Below, piece after piece: positions 35,681 to 48,023 of a stretch of 64,000 nucleotides of DNA. The notes beneath the pieces were generated by a model. That model did not search any database. It worked only from the letters and a program-made list of their open reading frames with translations, and was not told the origin of the DNA. The stretch comes from Byssochlamys sp. IMV 00236. Lineage: Eukaryota; Ascomycota; Eurotiomycetes; Eurotiales; Thermoascaceae. The stretch is from the NCBI GenBank assembly GCA_001931875.2, contig MSJH02000827.1, forward strand, positions 276,922 through 340,921, written 5' to 3'. The position numbers were made by a program, and so were the translations under genes. The first letter of the stretch is position 1, and each line of letters begins with the position of its first letter.

Positions 35681-37044
35681 ATGGGTGTCTGTTTCAGCAG
35701 TGAGAATACGGACGATGCAGAGCAGAAGAAGAGAAGTCAGATGATTGACAAGAAGATCGAGGAGGATTCCAGGCGGCTAAAGAAAGAATGCAAGATTCTA
35801 TTACTTGGTCAGTGGTCCCGTGCGCCTGTATAGGAGCAAACGCCTAACTGAGCGTTGGTGGGGGCAGGTTCCGGAGAGAGTGGAAAATCCACCATTGTCA
35901 AACAGATGAAGATCATCCATCAAAATGGCTACACCGTGGAAGAGCTTTCCATGTGCCGGTTGACAGTCTACAAGAACCTCATGGATTGCGTGAAATTCCT
36001 CATCGGAGCTTACCAACAGTTTAATCTGGAGCCTTCCAGTCAAAAGGTCCGCGATTATATGACATATCTCTCGGAATATAACATAGACCCCGATCCCAAT
36101 ATACCCCTGGACCCCAAGGTCGGTGATGCGGTCACGTATCTGTGGAATGATCCCTGTACGTCCACCGTCCTAGAGCATCAGAGCGAATTCTACATGATGG
36201 ATTCCGCCCCATAGTAAGTAGCTCGACGATTCATGCGGCGCGCTGCCATTTTGCTCACCACCTAGTCAGTTTCTTCGAGGAATCGAAGCGAATAGCATCG
36301 CCAGACTATATCCCCAACGAAGCGGACGTTCTCCGTGCGCGAACGAAGACTACAGGTATATACGAGACAAGATTCACGATGGGCCAGCTTAGTATTCAGT
36401 AAGGGCTTCTCCCCGTTAGACATGTATAACTCGGCTCATGAGATATTAGCATGTTCGACGTGGGCGGACAGCGGAGTGAACGGAAGAAGTGGATCCATTG
36501 CTTCGAGAATGTCACGTCCATCATTTTCTGCGTCGCGTTGAGCGAATACGACCAGGTGTTGTTGGAAGAAAGTAATCAGGTACGTTCGGCCCCCCTCATA
36601 CGCAGGTTGTCCCGGAAGAGAAACTAAGTATTTTTTTGGCAGAATCGAATGATGGAGAGCCTGGTGCTCTTCGATTCGGTTGTTAATTCTCGATGGTTTA
36701 TGCGGACAAGCGTCATTCTGTTCCTCAACAAGGTCGACCTATTCCGGGCGAAGCTGGCCCGTTCGCCCCTAAGCAATTACTTCCCCGATTATTCCGGCGG
36801 CAACGATGTCAACCGGGCCGCCAAGTACCTCCTATGGCGGTTCAATCAAGTCAACCGTGCACATCTGAATCTCTATCCGCAGTAAGTCACCCAACCGTTC
36901 CCTGCACCTGCACTCAGCAGCATGTTAACGTGGCGTGACCGCAGTCTTACTCAGGCGACCGATACCACCAATATCCGCCTCGTCTTTGCCGCCGTGAAGG
37001 AGACGATTCTACAAAATGCCCTGAAAGATTCAGGCGTTCTATAG
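35681..37044 (+). CDS. ganB: Heterotrimeric G protein alpha subunit GanB (group III, Gpa2/GNA-3-like), 356 aa
   Basis: Couples nutrient sensing to cAMP/PKA signalling and spore germination in Aspergillus. Six exons (35681-35807, 35868-36213, 36270-36398, 36450-36579, 36643-36881 and 36945-37044) sum to 357 codons. MGVCFSS carries the N-myristoylation Gly2/Ser6 and palmitoylation Cys4 pattern. Nucleotide motifs: GSGESGKST (P-loop), [11 protein letters not shown] (switch I Arg/Thr), [18 protein letters not shown] (switch II with catalytic Gln), FLNKVD and TQATDTTN. Group III marks include HMFDVGGQ and the end [15 protein letters not shown], which lacks the C-terminal Cys of the group I FadA type. 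It is divergent from sakA. The assignment to GanB rather than GanA rests on [20 protein letters not shown]. Confidence 0.93.
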
Positions 37045-40000
37045 CGACCGTCCCAAGGCTCTCGCTGAGATGAGGAATATACCCTAATACTCGTCATTCT
37101 TGGAGCACATCTAATCTTTGATCGTCTCTTGATGCCTTTCCTATGGCAGGGCGGTCGAACAGGTCATTTTCTGTTGTACATGACACGGCGTTAAACTGGG
37201 GTCTCATCTTTTGGGTTTATACTTCGGCGCCCCGAGGTGGAATGCGTTTGGTTATTTATGGGCATGCTTGATATGAGCCATTTTCTTTTTTTTGTTTTGG
37301 CGATCCGTACATCATCTACCGCTCCAAGATGTTGTCGTAGGACGACTGATTTTACCCAGCATTGATATCTGTTGCAGCTTAATGACGCATTGCTTTTAGC
37401 CAAAAGTTTGTCTTTTTGCTGCATTTCCGGACCATGTGATGCTTTTCCTTTGTTTAGTGATGAGGTTTTTTTGGTCCACGAGCAGGTCTTTAGCTGACTT
37501 TCCTACATCTGTCCTGCCCGGGGTTTATGGCGACCCATACCGGCACCCTGTTCTCGTCCAGACTATTTTTAGACGACTGCAGTGTTGGGATGTTCCTTAT
37601 CTGCCGGTGGTCTTGCGGCTGTGCAGCGTATGGCTGTTGTGCTTTCCTTTAGTTATGCGCTATTCTTCCCTTATTATTATTGATCTCGCAGTGTGAGCTG
37701 TTTACCGTCACGACATCTGCTATATAGGCCTAATATATTCTTATCCTTAATCCCATCTCAATTCTCTGGCCTTTAACTTGGTTTTATCCCACTTTTCTCT
37801 TGCCTGACTGTCCTAGGGCCTCTTGTGTCTTGCTCTGCAGGGATCAAAACGTCTATGCTGGAGCGGACGCGGTCGGCAAGTTGCACTGACACGGTGGCCC
37901 GGGCTGTGTCGGATTGGGGGCGATCGATATCCGAATTGCGATCGGCCCCCATTTGAGGCTGTCAGGGCAGGTTTTGCGTCGTCCATGTAACCCTCGTGAC
38001 CTTGGCAGCGACGGTTAGAAAGCGTATGAGGTCGGTACCGTCGGCTGGCGGGGTGATAATTGCGCGAATAGTCTCTATCTATACGGCGTACTTTGCGCAC
38101 TCTGTTGTCGTTGCGTGAAAGTATCGCAGTTTCATGCAGACAGTTAGGTACTGTAACGATCTGAAGTATTTACTCCTGATCTATAGTAGGCGAAGACTTC
38201 CTATTCTGTCTATTCTACTGTAGACAACCTAGCTCCCCCATCCTTAATTAAGTATGGGGGTCTACATCTCGTTATTCCCATCCAATATGAGTACCATCTG
38301 ATTCAACCTGCCCAAACATCACTCGATCTGAATCATGTCTGGCACGATTCACGCTAGATCGGCACTGTGGGATGCCCCAGTCCAGCGAGTACAGAAAAGA
38401 CGTCATCCATTAGATAGCCTTCATGGGCATGGGTGGACGCTAGAAAAACACATGTTCGGACGTTGCCGTTCTGCCCGACGAGCCCCTTCGGTCCGTAGGT
38501 AATTAGCACGGACCGTCTCTCGATCTGAACTATCGAAATCGAGTAGGAACTGGACGGATCGGGGTATGGATTTTTCTTGTTCTTGGCTAGATATCTAGAT
38601 GAAGCAGATTGATTGGCTACTTAACTTACTGCTCTTTGGATCGAGCACTACTTAACCTCCCTAGTGCCTCGGTAGGATATTTCGATAATATCTCTATCTC
38701 CCATCCAGCCTGTTCGCATCGCATGCGAGATCCGTCATCTAGATATCCGTACTATACGATACTATACTATCATACTATACTTAGTCCACAGCCTGCACCA
38801 TAGACGGGATCTTCCTGTTCGGACCCATCGGCTCTCTCTCTCCGCATGCGACCAATCTTCCATTTAGTGGTCTAGAGACCGCCGTACAACCATTACAGTA
38901 TGGTAGATACCATCGGGACGGGTAATAATATATGTTAGCTGGAGTTCTGTTCACGGAAAATTGAATTTGAATTTGGATAGATAGGTTGAGTGTTCGTCGT
39001 GGGTTCCGGAATCAGTTAGTTCGCTTCATCTGGAACTAGGTAAGTAGTTAGGTAGATAAGATAAGGTGTGGATGTCGTATGATGCTCACTAGGTACAGTA
39101 CTCCTCCGTATCGTGGTATGGGGAGGAATAATGCAGAAAGGTAGACGATCGCATAGCGATCGAGGATAGGGTTTTTTTATTGTGGTGATGGCAGAGAGAT
39201 CATTGAGGAGACGAGATGAGATTAACGGAAGGATGTTAGTATTTACGTCTTCCCGTCTGCGGCCAAGGGAATTAATTAGGTACCTATCACCTATGAACGG
39301 GATCCTGGTCTTTATTCTCACTGAACTGGCTCAATTGAGTTCTTCAGTCATCCGCGTAAGAGACATGAAATGTATGGTACAGGTCTAGGCCCAGACGGAA
39401 GGAAATTTTCAAGATCATCAGATCATGCCACCGACAGCCGTGCGGGGGAAAGGGGGACTAAAGAGCAGGGAGAAAATGCTGCGCTAATGTATGGATATGC
39501 AGCGAGAACCCCAGATTGAGCAACGTAAACTCGTGTGGGGGATTTTTGGGGAATTTGTACTCCTGGTTGTATTTCGAGGTTCTGGATGATGTTCTTGTTG
39601 TAGACTCGGTTTTGGAACGTGTTCTATGTAGCTTAACTTAGTACATTGTACAGTAGTTACTTATCCATGTTTCTCTGGCCCCATCTTCTTCCCCGTGTGA
39701 GGACGACTAGATTTGTAGCTTTCGGTTATCAGTTCAGGGCAATATGGAAGAACATGACAGTCTAGTTAGTCGAGGTACTTGTTAGAGAACTGAATTCGTG
39801 GATATCTCAATATCAGGTATACACACAGACATTGTACTGTACTTCTTGCTTCCCTACTAGTAACGGTCGACAGGGAATATTCCAAACCCCGGACCATATT
39901 GTTCATGTAGTAAAGAAAGGAAAGGTTCACATTCGCCATCAAGCCACAAAGCGGGATTCCCCATCTTCCATCGCCTCTCGCAAGGGCCTCTATTCCCGGC

Positions 40001-40669
40001 CAGAACCTAGCTAGCTTCACCTACCTTAGCTACACCTGGTGGACACGACGAGCAAAATACCCCTCCCTCTTCTGTCTCTGTGTCTGACATTTCTATCCTC
40101 GACCCCTCTTGTTTCTCTTTTTTCTCTTTTTGTCACTTCATTCTATTTTCTTCGTTTCTTTCTCAATTCCGCAGCCTTCGGGTGAGAAGCTGGAGCTCAG
40201 CAAGCAAGCGGGGCGTGAATAGCTAGCTAGATCCAGTCGACTCGACTCGTTCCTCCGTAAGTCACCCTGGGGAGCCTCGCATACCATTTTCTATCCAGCA
40301 ACGAGCAATTCCCTGTCAATCATCACGTTTCCTTCTTGCTTTTCTTCACTCTCGTCTCACCTGACAAGTGAACTGAAACCGGTTTATCCCGATTGGGATA
40401 TTCCGCATTGCTTTGCTTACCTATCTATACCTACCTGCTTTTTCATACTGTTCCATCCTCTTGCTTTTGGTCTTCTCGGGTGAAGAGGTGAGGAGATACC
40501 ACCGTGCGGTATCCGAAGTTTTATCTCATTTCCACCTCACATTGTGGTTCTGTTGCTCCTGTCTACTGCAATTAAGCTGGTTTCTCACTCGTGAAACCCT
40601 TTCTGATACTCATAAGATCGACAGTGAGACAACAAACCGAATTCCGTTGTTTCCAACACAAAGGCAACC
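37045..40669. other. 3.6 kb without a recognised gene, upstream of glycogen phosphorylase
   Basis: Unusually long gap for this window. It holds the ganB 3' region, T-rich sequence at 37260-37500, a run of ATACTAT-like units at 38750-38785, and long pyrimidine-rich leader sequence (40080-40150, 40340-40450). A donor-like ctccgtaagtcac at about 40255 could start a 5'-UTR intron. The short frames show no family marks. Confidence 0.45.
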
Positions 40670-43600
40670 ATGGCATCATCATCAACAACTACCTCATCCC
40701 ACCACGAACGGAGACCTTCGGTCGGAGCACCCATCTCCGACTTACAAGGTCCCGTGGGTCCGGGGTTCAGTCGTCCCAAGCATAGACGCACCTTTACGGG
40801 CTTTGGACCGTCGGAAATCAAGAGTGTCGAGGCGAGCATTCCGGAGCCGTTGAGGGAGGCGTAAGTACCATCCATTGATGTACATACAATGCATGAAACA
40901 GGGAGAGCAGAGCTGACTCACTGATCGCGGTGTAGATGGAAGAAATATGTAGGTGCATTTTCGTCGACACCCTTGCAGCTTGGGGGTTTGAGATTGATGT
41001 TGATTATCAATTCTAGTCCCCGAAAGGGTTCACAAACAAGGATGATTTCGAGGTATTTCGCACCAATGCCTGTGGTATTCGTATTGGAGTCCCTGACAAT
41101 CGAACAGAAAGAACTGGTTCGCCATGTTGAAACTACCCTGGCGCGCTCTCTGTTCAACTGTGATGAATTGTGAGTTTTGACAGCACTCGTATTCGCTAGG
41201 ACTACTTGCTCACTCGAGTAGAGCAGCATATTCGGGGACGGCTCTGGCCTTCAGAGATAGGCTGATAATCGAATGGAACAAGACCCAGCAGCGCCAGACC
41301 TTCGCAGACAAGAAACGCGTATACTGTATGCCACCAGGTCTTTTGGGGTTTGCATGTGTCGGGTCTGACTCTCAGTAGATCTTTCTCTCGAATTTCTGAT
41401 GGGAAGAGCACTGGATAACGCTATGCTTAATGTAGGACTAAAGGATGTCGCTAAAGGTGCGCTATAAGCACCAGATCTATGATCGTCACTGAATACTGAA
41501 TCACAACAGATGGCTTGGGAGAACTTGGATTTCGCATTGAGGATGTGATCAGCCAGGAACATGATGCTGCGCTAGGAAACGGCGGTCTAGGTAGATTGGC
41601 CGCTTGTCTTCTCGACAGCATGGCAACCTTGAATTATCCCGCATGGGGCTATGGATTGCGCTATCGCTACGGTATCTTCAAGCAGGAGATCGTGAACGGC
41701 TACCAGGTCGAAGTCCCAGACTACTGGCTGGACTTCAATCCATGGGAGTTCCCCAGGCACGAAATCACCGTGGATGTCCAGTTCTATGGTTCAGTAAGAA
41801 GATATCACGATGATGATGGTAAGGTCATCAATGAGTGGGACGGCGGCGAGATCGTCCAAGCTGTCGCGTACGATGTTCCCATCCCCGGTTATGGGACGTC
41901 GACGACAAACAACCTCCGATTGTGGTCCAGCAAGGCCTCCAGCGGCGAATTCGACTTTCAGAAGTTCAACTCGGGAGAGTACGAAAGTGCCGTCGCCGAC
42001 CAGCAGCGAGCAGAGACCATCTCTGCTGTTCTGTACCCCAACGATAACCTGGATCGAGGTAAAGAGCTACGCTTGAAGCAGCAGTATTTCTGGTGCGCTG
42101 CCTCGTTGTATGATATTGTTCGACGATTCAAGAAGACCAAGCGAGCCTGGAGCGAGTTCCCAGACCAGATCGCCATCCAGCTCAATGACACCCATCCGAC
42201 GCTGGCCATAGTCGAACTGCAGCGCCTGCTAGTTGATGTCGAAGGCCTTGACTGGGATCAGGCATGGCACATTGTGGTAAACACCTTTGGATACACAAAC
42301 CATACAGTCTTACCAGAGGCCCTCGAGAAGTGGTCCGTACCTCTGTTCCAGAATCTGCTCCCACGTCATCTGCAGATTATCTACGACATTAATCTGTTCT
42401 TCCTACAGTCGGTTGAGAAGAAGTTCTCGACAGATCGGGACTTGCTGGCAAGAGTATCGGTCATTGAAGAAAGCCATCCGAAAATGGTCCGCATGGCCCA
42501 TCTGGCAATCATCGGCTCTCACAAGGTCAACGGAGTCGCGGAACTGCACTCGGACCTCATCAGAACAACTATCTTCAAGGACTTTGTCGAAATATACGGT
42601 TCGGACAAATTCACCAACGTGACCAACGGCATCACCCCGAGACGCTGGCTTCATCAAGCAAACCCACGACTTGCGGACCTTATCGCGACCAAGCTGGGTA
42701 GTTACGATTTCCTGAAAGACCTCACTCTCCTCGACGGATTGGAAGCACATGCAGAGGACAAGACATTCAGAAGCGACTGGGCTGCCGTCAAGCACGCGAA
42801 CAAAGTCCGTCTTGCCACGCATATCAAGAACACAACCGGTTACAGCGTGAACCCGAGCTCTCTATTTGATATCCAAGTGAAGCGTATCCACGAGTACAAG
42901 CGACAGCAGCTCAACATATTTGGAGTTATCCACCGCTATCTGACTATCAAATCCATGACGCCCGACGAACGCAAGAAGCTCGTGCCCCGAGTATCCATCT
43001 TCGGCGGTAAAGCAGCCCCCGGATACTGGATGGCCAAGACGGTCATCCATCTGATCAATAACGTCGCTTCGGTAGTCAACAAAGACCCCGACGTCGGCGA
43101 TCTCCTCAAGGTTATCTTTGTTGAAGACTACAACGTCAGCAAAGCAGAGATTATCATCCCAGCCTCTGATATCAGCGAGCACATCTCCACAGCCGGGACC
43201 GAAGCCAGCGGTACAAGCAATATGAAATTTGTCCTAAACGGAGGCCTCATTATCGGAACATGTGATGGAGCGAATGTAAGCATTCCTCCCTCCCCTATCT
43301 CGTGACTTACAACAACAGCTCGTGTATACATACATATAGACCTAAACCTAAACCACTAACAAAATAATCCAGATCGAAATAACCCGCGAAATCAGCGAAC
43401 AAAACATCTTCCTATTCGGCAACCTAGCCGAAGACATCGAAGAACTCCGTCACAAACACCTCTACGCAAACGATCTCAAACTCGACCCCGACCTCACCAA
43501 AGTCTTCGACGCCATCCGCTCCGGCACCTTCGGCGACGTCAACGACTTCTCCGCCCTACTCTCCTCGATCGCCGAACACGGCGATTATTACCTCGTCTCG

Positions 43601-43783
43601 GACGATTTCCACTCATATATCACGGCGCAGAGCGTCGTAGATGAAGCGTTCAAGGATCAGGATGAGTGGGTTACGAAGAGTATTACGAGCGTGGCTCGTA
43701 TGGGGTTCTTTACTTCTGATCGGGTTATTAATGAGTATGCTGATAGTATTTGGAACGTGGAGCCGTTGGATGTGACTGGTTAA
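40670..43783 (+). CDS. gphA: Glycogen phosphorylase, 886 aa
   Basis: Pyridoxal-phosphate enzyme (GT35) releasing glucose-1-phosphate from glycogen in the cytosol. Eight exons sum to 887 codons: 40670-40860, 40936-40948 (13 nt), 41017-41052, 41108-41169, 41222-41325, 41379-41456, 41510-43275 and 43373-43783. After a short Ser-rich N-terminus with FTGFGPSEIKSVEASIPEPL come LSLEFLMGRALDNAML, ALGNGGLGRLAACLLDSMA, IQLNDTHPTLAIVELQR and NVTNGITPRRWL. The cofactor-lysine segment is EASGTSNMKFVLNGGLIIGT. KRIHEYKRQQ and the C-terminal SVARMGFFTSDRVINEYADS are also present. Catalytic elements look intact. The size is typical of fungal enzymes. Proximity to the stress MAPK and G-alpha genes fits a glycogen/stress/carbon theme but does not prove co-regulation. 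Confidence 0.96.
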
Positions 43784-44747
43784 ATCGTCATTGGTATGGT
43801 ATGCCTGAGCGGGTAGCAGAGGGAGAATTTTATGGAATGTTAGTTATTAAGTAACCAAACATTACCTACTTTATCATAATTTACGAGCGTTTATCTTATG
43901 GTTTATCTTGTGGATCAGTGTTTTTTTTTTTCCTGCTAATTTTCCATTTACTCTGACACAGTACACGAGTAATAACAAGTCAAAAGAAGCAGCATAAGAG
44001 TTCCCATCTATCATATCATTTCTATGTGATACCATAATACATGATACATGATGTATGAATGTAAAAAGACATTAATTTCCAAAAAAAGTAAAAACTGTAT
44101 AGGAATGATAGATGACACATGGGTAGATCGTTTATAGATGTTCATGATGATATGACTTTCATATTTTCATTCAGTGTTGGATCACACACATACTGACGTT
44201 CCCAGACTTGGGGTGTATATATCGTCAGCAAGATATCCTGGTACCTAGGTAGCTAGTAGGTCGATGTTGTGCCTATATGCGGGACACTGGACAGCAAAGC
44301 CACACAGTTGTTATTGAAGAAGAAAGGTGGTCGGCGGTTTGGACCCGTTGGCGAAGATGTTCATGAGAGGATCTAACGGGCCGTTTCTCTTTCTCACATT
44401 TGTGTCTCCCCATTGACACATTGATCGTGTTGATGAAGGATCCGGGGAGTTGATGAAGCTGGTTTCATATGCTTCGACGTGGGATTTGACGAAGAATAGA
44501 TCCAGGACTCGATACCCTTTGCGTGTGGGAAGCGAATCGGTTCTGATATAAGCCTCGTTGAGCGTGGTGTATGGTTGAGACGTGGTTGGAAAGTCGTGTA
44601 TTTTCAATCGGCTATTTCCGAATTGGGGTCTTGCTCTGTTGAGCAAGACGGAATATGAGATTCCATGGAGAAGTGTTCTATAGGAACTTGTGTGTGTGAG
44701 CGAGTTGACATCTAAAAGGTGCAGCGAGACTGCGGAGTGGTAGCAGC
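43784..44747. other. 0.96 kb 3' intergenic region with one odd frame
   Basis: Lies between the convergent glycogen phosphorylase and ABC transporter genes. On the minus strand 44690-44305 is open for about 125 codons without an ATG (RARPQFGNSRLKIHDFPTTS and on to NIFANGSKPPTTFLLQ). Its composition is protein-like, but I cannot assign it. It could be a relic or chance. Confidence 0.35.
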
Positions 44748-47048
44748 TCAGGCGGCAGTGAGCTCGGCAACGCGTCGCTGCAATTCAGGCACCGCTCGAA
44801 GTTGCAGGTCAATCTCCTCTTTCTCACTGTAAAACAATCAGTAACAGGTTTAGTTATAGTTTTCGACCAAAGGGGAAAACCTACTCTTCAAGCTTCAATC
44901 TGCGCTCCCAGTCCAGTCCGGTGAAGACATAGTTTCCTTGGCCGTCAAACTGGAGGATCTTCTTGTGGTACTGCCAGAGGCTCCGTCGGTGGGACACAGT
45001 CATCAGGGTAATGCCCAACTTCTTGGCTGTCTCATACATCACCTTCTCGATCTCTAGAGTCACCGAAGATGTACACTCGTCGAGGATGGCGAATTTTGGT
45101 CGGTGGTAGAATAACCGGGCCATGGCAATCCGCTGCTGAAGTCCCCCCGACAGAACATCACGCCACTCCTCCTCGGCTTCCCAACCACCAGGGCGGTCCA
45201 CAACGGAAGCGATTTCGACAGTTGCCAGGATGTCGAAGAGGTCTGCATCGGTGACCCCCTTGGAACGCATGTCCCGCACGGTGTCCGGGTAGATAACCTG
45301 CTGTCGAAGAGTTCCCCGCGAGAGGTAGGGTCGCTGAGGGATGTAGAAGATGTTTTCGAAGCTGGGTTTCTTGACAGTGCCTCCATAGACCGGCCACAGG
45401 CCACCAAGGATCCGGAAGAGGGATGATTTTCCACAGCCGTTCGGTCCGACGATAAGAAGATGATCACCTGGGAAGACAGTGAAAGACAGCTTTCTCACCA
45501 ATACATCACCGTTAGGTGAGACGATCGGGACATCCGTAAATTCGATATAGTCGCTCTCGACGACGGTTCCACGGCCCGCCAGCACAGCTGCATTCTCTTC
45601 TGTGGATGCAGAAGAAACCAACTTCTTCGCGAAATGACCGGCCGTGAGATCATCCATCACATCCAGCAACGAGGAGACACGAGCGGTGTGTCCCGCCAGC
45701 TCCGAAATCTCCTTGTAGGAGAACATCACACGGCCAAAGGCGTCTGACGAGGAGAGCAGCATGCGTCGGTTTGTGACGAAGCCTGTCAAGCATTAGATAC
45801 TGCGTCGAGGATCTGCAAAGTACGCGGCACTTACTTTCTGTCCGATCGCCCATTGTCTGAGTCACCTGGCCAGGGATCCTGAAAAACACAGGGAAACTGC
45901 AAAGAATCAGGCCCAGAGCGCCCCAGAAGTATTTCACGACAAAGTCCTCCATAAAGCCGTGATATAACCGCCGGCGTAGGATGCGGTTTACATGTTTAAT
46001 CAACGTGAAATAGCCCTTATCCAAGTTATCCTTTTCAGCCTCGTGGCCGTGGTACAGCGCGATCTCTTCGCTGTAGTCGATTAATCTCGTATGCTGGAAG
46101 CGGAACTCGCCCTCCAACCGTGCCTCGTCTGCCACATATTTGCCGAACGGCGGCGTCAGCATGCGCATGACATTAGCCGACACCTGCACCAGCAAGCTCA
46201 TCAGGAAGAGGCCTTCTCCACCAACAGTCTTCGATAGAGAGTAGTTGTAGATGACCATGTCCAAGATCGGTTTGGCCAGGTTGGAATACAGCTCGGCCAA
46301 GCTGTTCGAAAAGCGCGCGATATCGACAGTGATCAGCTGATCGGGATTCTTGATCCTATCATCGAGCGCAGATATCGCGTAAAAAGTCATATTGGAAAGG
46401 TATTTGTCGTGGACATGTTCAGTCAGACGTTTCCTGTACTGCAGGGCCAGCCGACATTGGTGATACGAGAGCTAGGGAAACAAAACACGCCCCGTCAGCG
46501 ATTCACCACCCACTACCACGACTCAAGCAACGACTTACCATCGAGTTCGTGTACGTAGCAGGAACAGCCACCATCATCCACCAAACCAGACCAAAGAGGA
46601 AATCCTTCCCTTTCCCACGCACCAAGTTACTGACGAGGCGTCCATCCAGCTCCGCAACATACAAACTAAGCATCGTCCGCAACACCAAGAACACACTATG
46701 GCTGACCAGCAACCGCAGCTCTTTGCTCTTCCATCCCGGTATCACAATCTTCAATAAGCGCAGCAGGTTCCGCAGAAACTCGCGGTTCAGCTCGACCTTC
46801 TTCCTGGAGGTGCCTGCATCGCCGCCCAAGCTGCTGGTGCCAGGTCGTCCCCGCCTCTCGGCCTGACGCTGCGAGGCGGCTTTCTGCTCTGCGACAGCAT
46901 TATGGATGCGCTTCGCAAGAGCAAGTGCCAAGGCCAGATAAAGTCCCCGCGAGACCCGGGTGCGGTGCTTCAGATACAGGTCCGTGACGGTGCGGAGAAG
47001 GTGCCGGAGGGACCGCTCAGGGGGCAGCAGCTTGGACTGTGCTGCCAT
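44748..47048 (-). CDS. Peroxisomal ABC half-transporter, ABCD (Pxa/ALDP) family, 707 aa
   Basis: Imports long-chain acyl-CoAs into peroxisomes for beta-oxidation as a homo- or heterodimer. Exons 47048-46539, 46471-45835, 45782-44885 and 44826-44748 sum to 708 codons. The order is TMD-NBD, as for ABCD half-transporters. The N-terminus is basic. Membrane region marks include [20 protein letters not shown] and [40 protein letters not shown], and the EAA-like [20 protein letters not shown]. Nucleotide-domain marks are GPNGCGKSS (Walker A), the Q-loop [35 protein letters not shown] (signature), [11 protein letters not shown] (Walker B) and TVSHR (H-loop). The last exon encodes [18 protein letters not shown]. 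Whether it equals Pxa1 or Pxa2 cannot be settled here. Confidence 0.93.
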
Positions 47049-48023
47049 GGCCGAAAGCTGGTGCCGTATCGACGGTGATGGATAGTCCAGTCAGAAGAAA
47101 AGGCACAGAGCATTCTTCGATGTAAGCAGTCGAAAGACAGACTTGAGTGAGATCAGCTCGGAGATGGAGGGGAGTTCGAGACGGTTGGCGGTGTCTCTGT
47201 CGGGCATGTGAACGACAGGCAGAAAGTCACTGCCGAGGATGAGGAGAGAGCACTGCTCAGCCAAGGGATAAAGAGATAATTTACATTGTTGTCATGATAA
47301 TTCCCCAGTCGCTGCGAAGATCACATCCATTAATAATTCATAAGTAATAACTAATTAACTATAGAATCTCTCTCTGCCCGCAGACAAGTTAACTATCTCG
47401 ATCTGCTTTCTCCGGGTTTCACCCCGGATTATGACATAAGCGACCCGCCTGTCAAATGTATACATATCATATCTAGATACGTATCTACATTCCACATTAA
47501 CATAATATGTAACACCACCGCGACGGTGACATGCCAGTTAAACCAAAATACACACACAATTACCGCCTTTCCTGTGCTTCCACAGGCATAATACATGGTA
47601 GGAAAAAAACAACCCAAAGACCCCTAACCGCTCACCTAAGAAGCAGCGCAGATATTAGTCAGTTAACCATGTCAGCTAACTTAACTTTGTATAAGATAAA
47701 TAAGCACTAATCAAAATAAATTGGGACGACATGGTCCTTCCACACCACTGCCGTCTGGTATCACACAATCGCTTGCATTGAGATTCGCCCAAATAGTAAC
47801 GGCATCGCCCAGATAGAATACACCAATGGCAAAGAGCCAGTAGATTAAATAAGATAAAACAAATCATGTCACACGGAGTGGAAACTATGTACAAAAGGCG
47901 TCCCATCCGAGATGGACTGGTGAGATGTTGTAACCGGAAAGTATATAGAGCATGTCAAGAAGCCTTCGGGAAGGATCTGGCACGACGCTAGTGGATAACT
48001 CGATGACGACAACACGGTCACGG
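47049..48023. promoter_or_regulatory. Upstream region of ABC transporter; 3' side of LRR gene
   Basis: Holds the presumed promoter of the transporter and the 3' end of the LRR gene, both on the minus strand. No gene seen. Confidence 0.4.
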
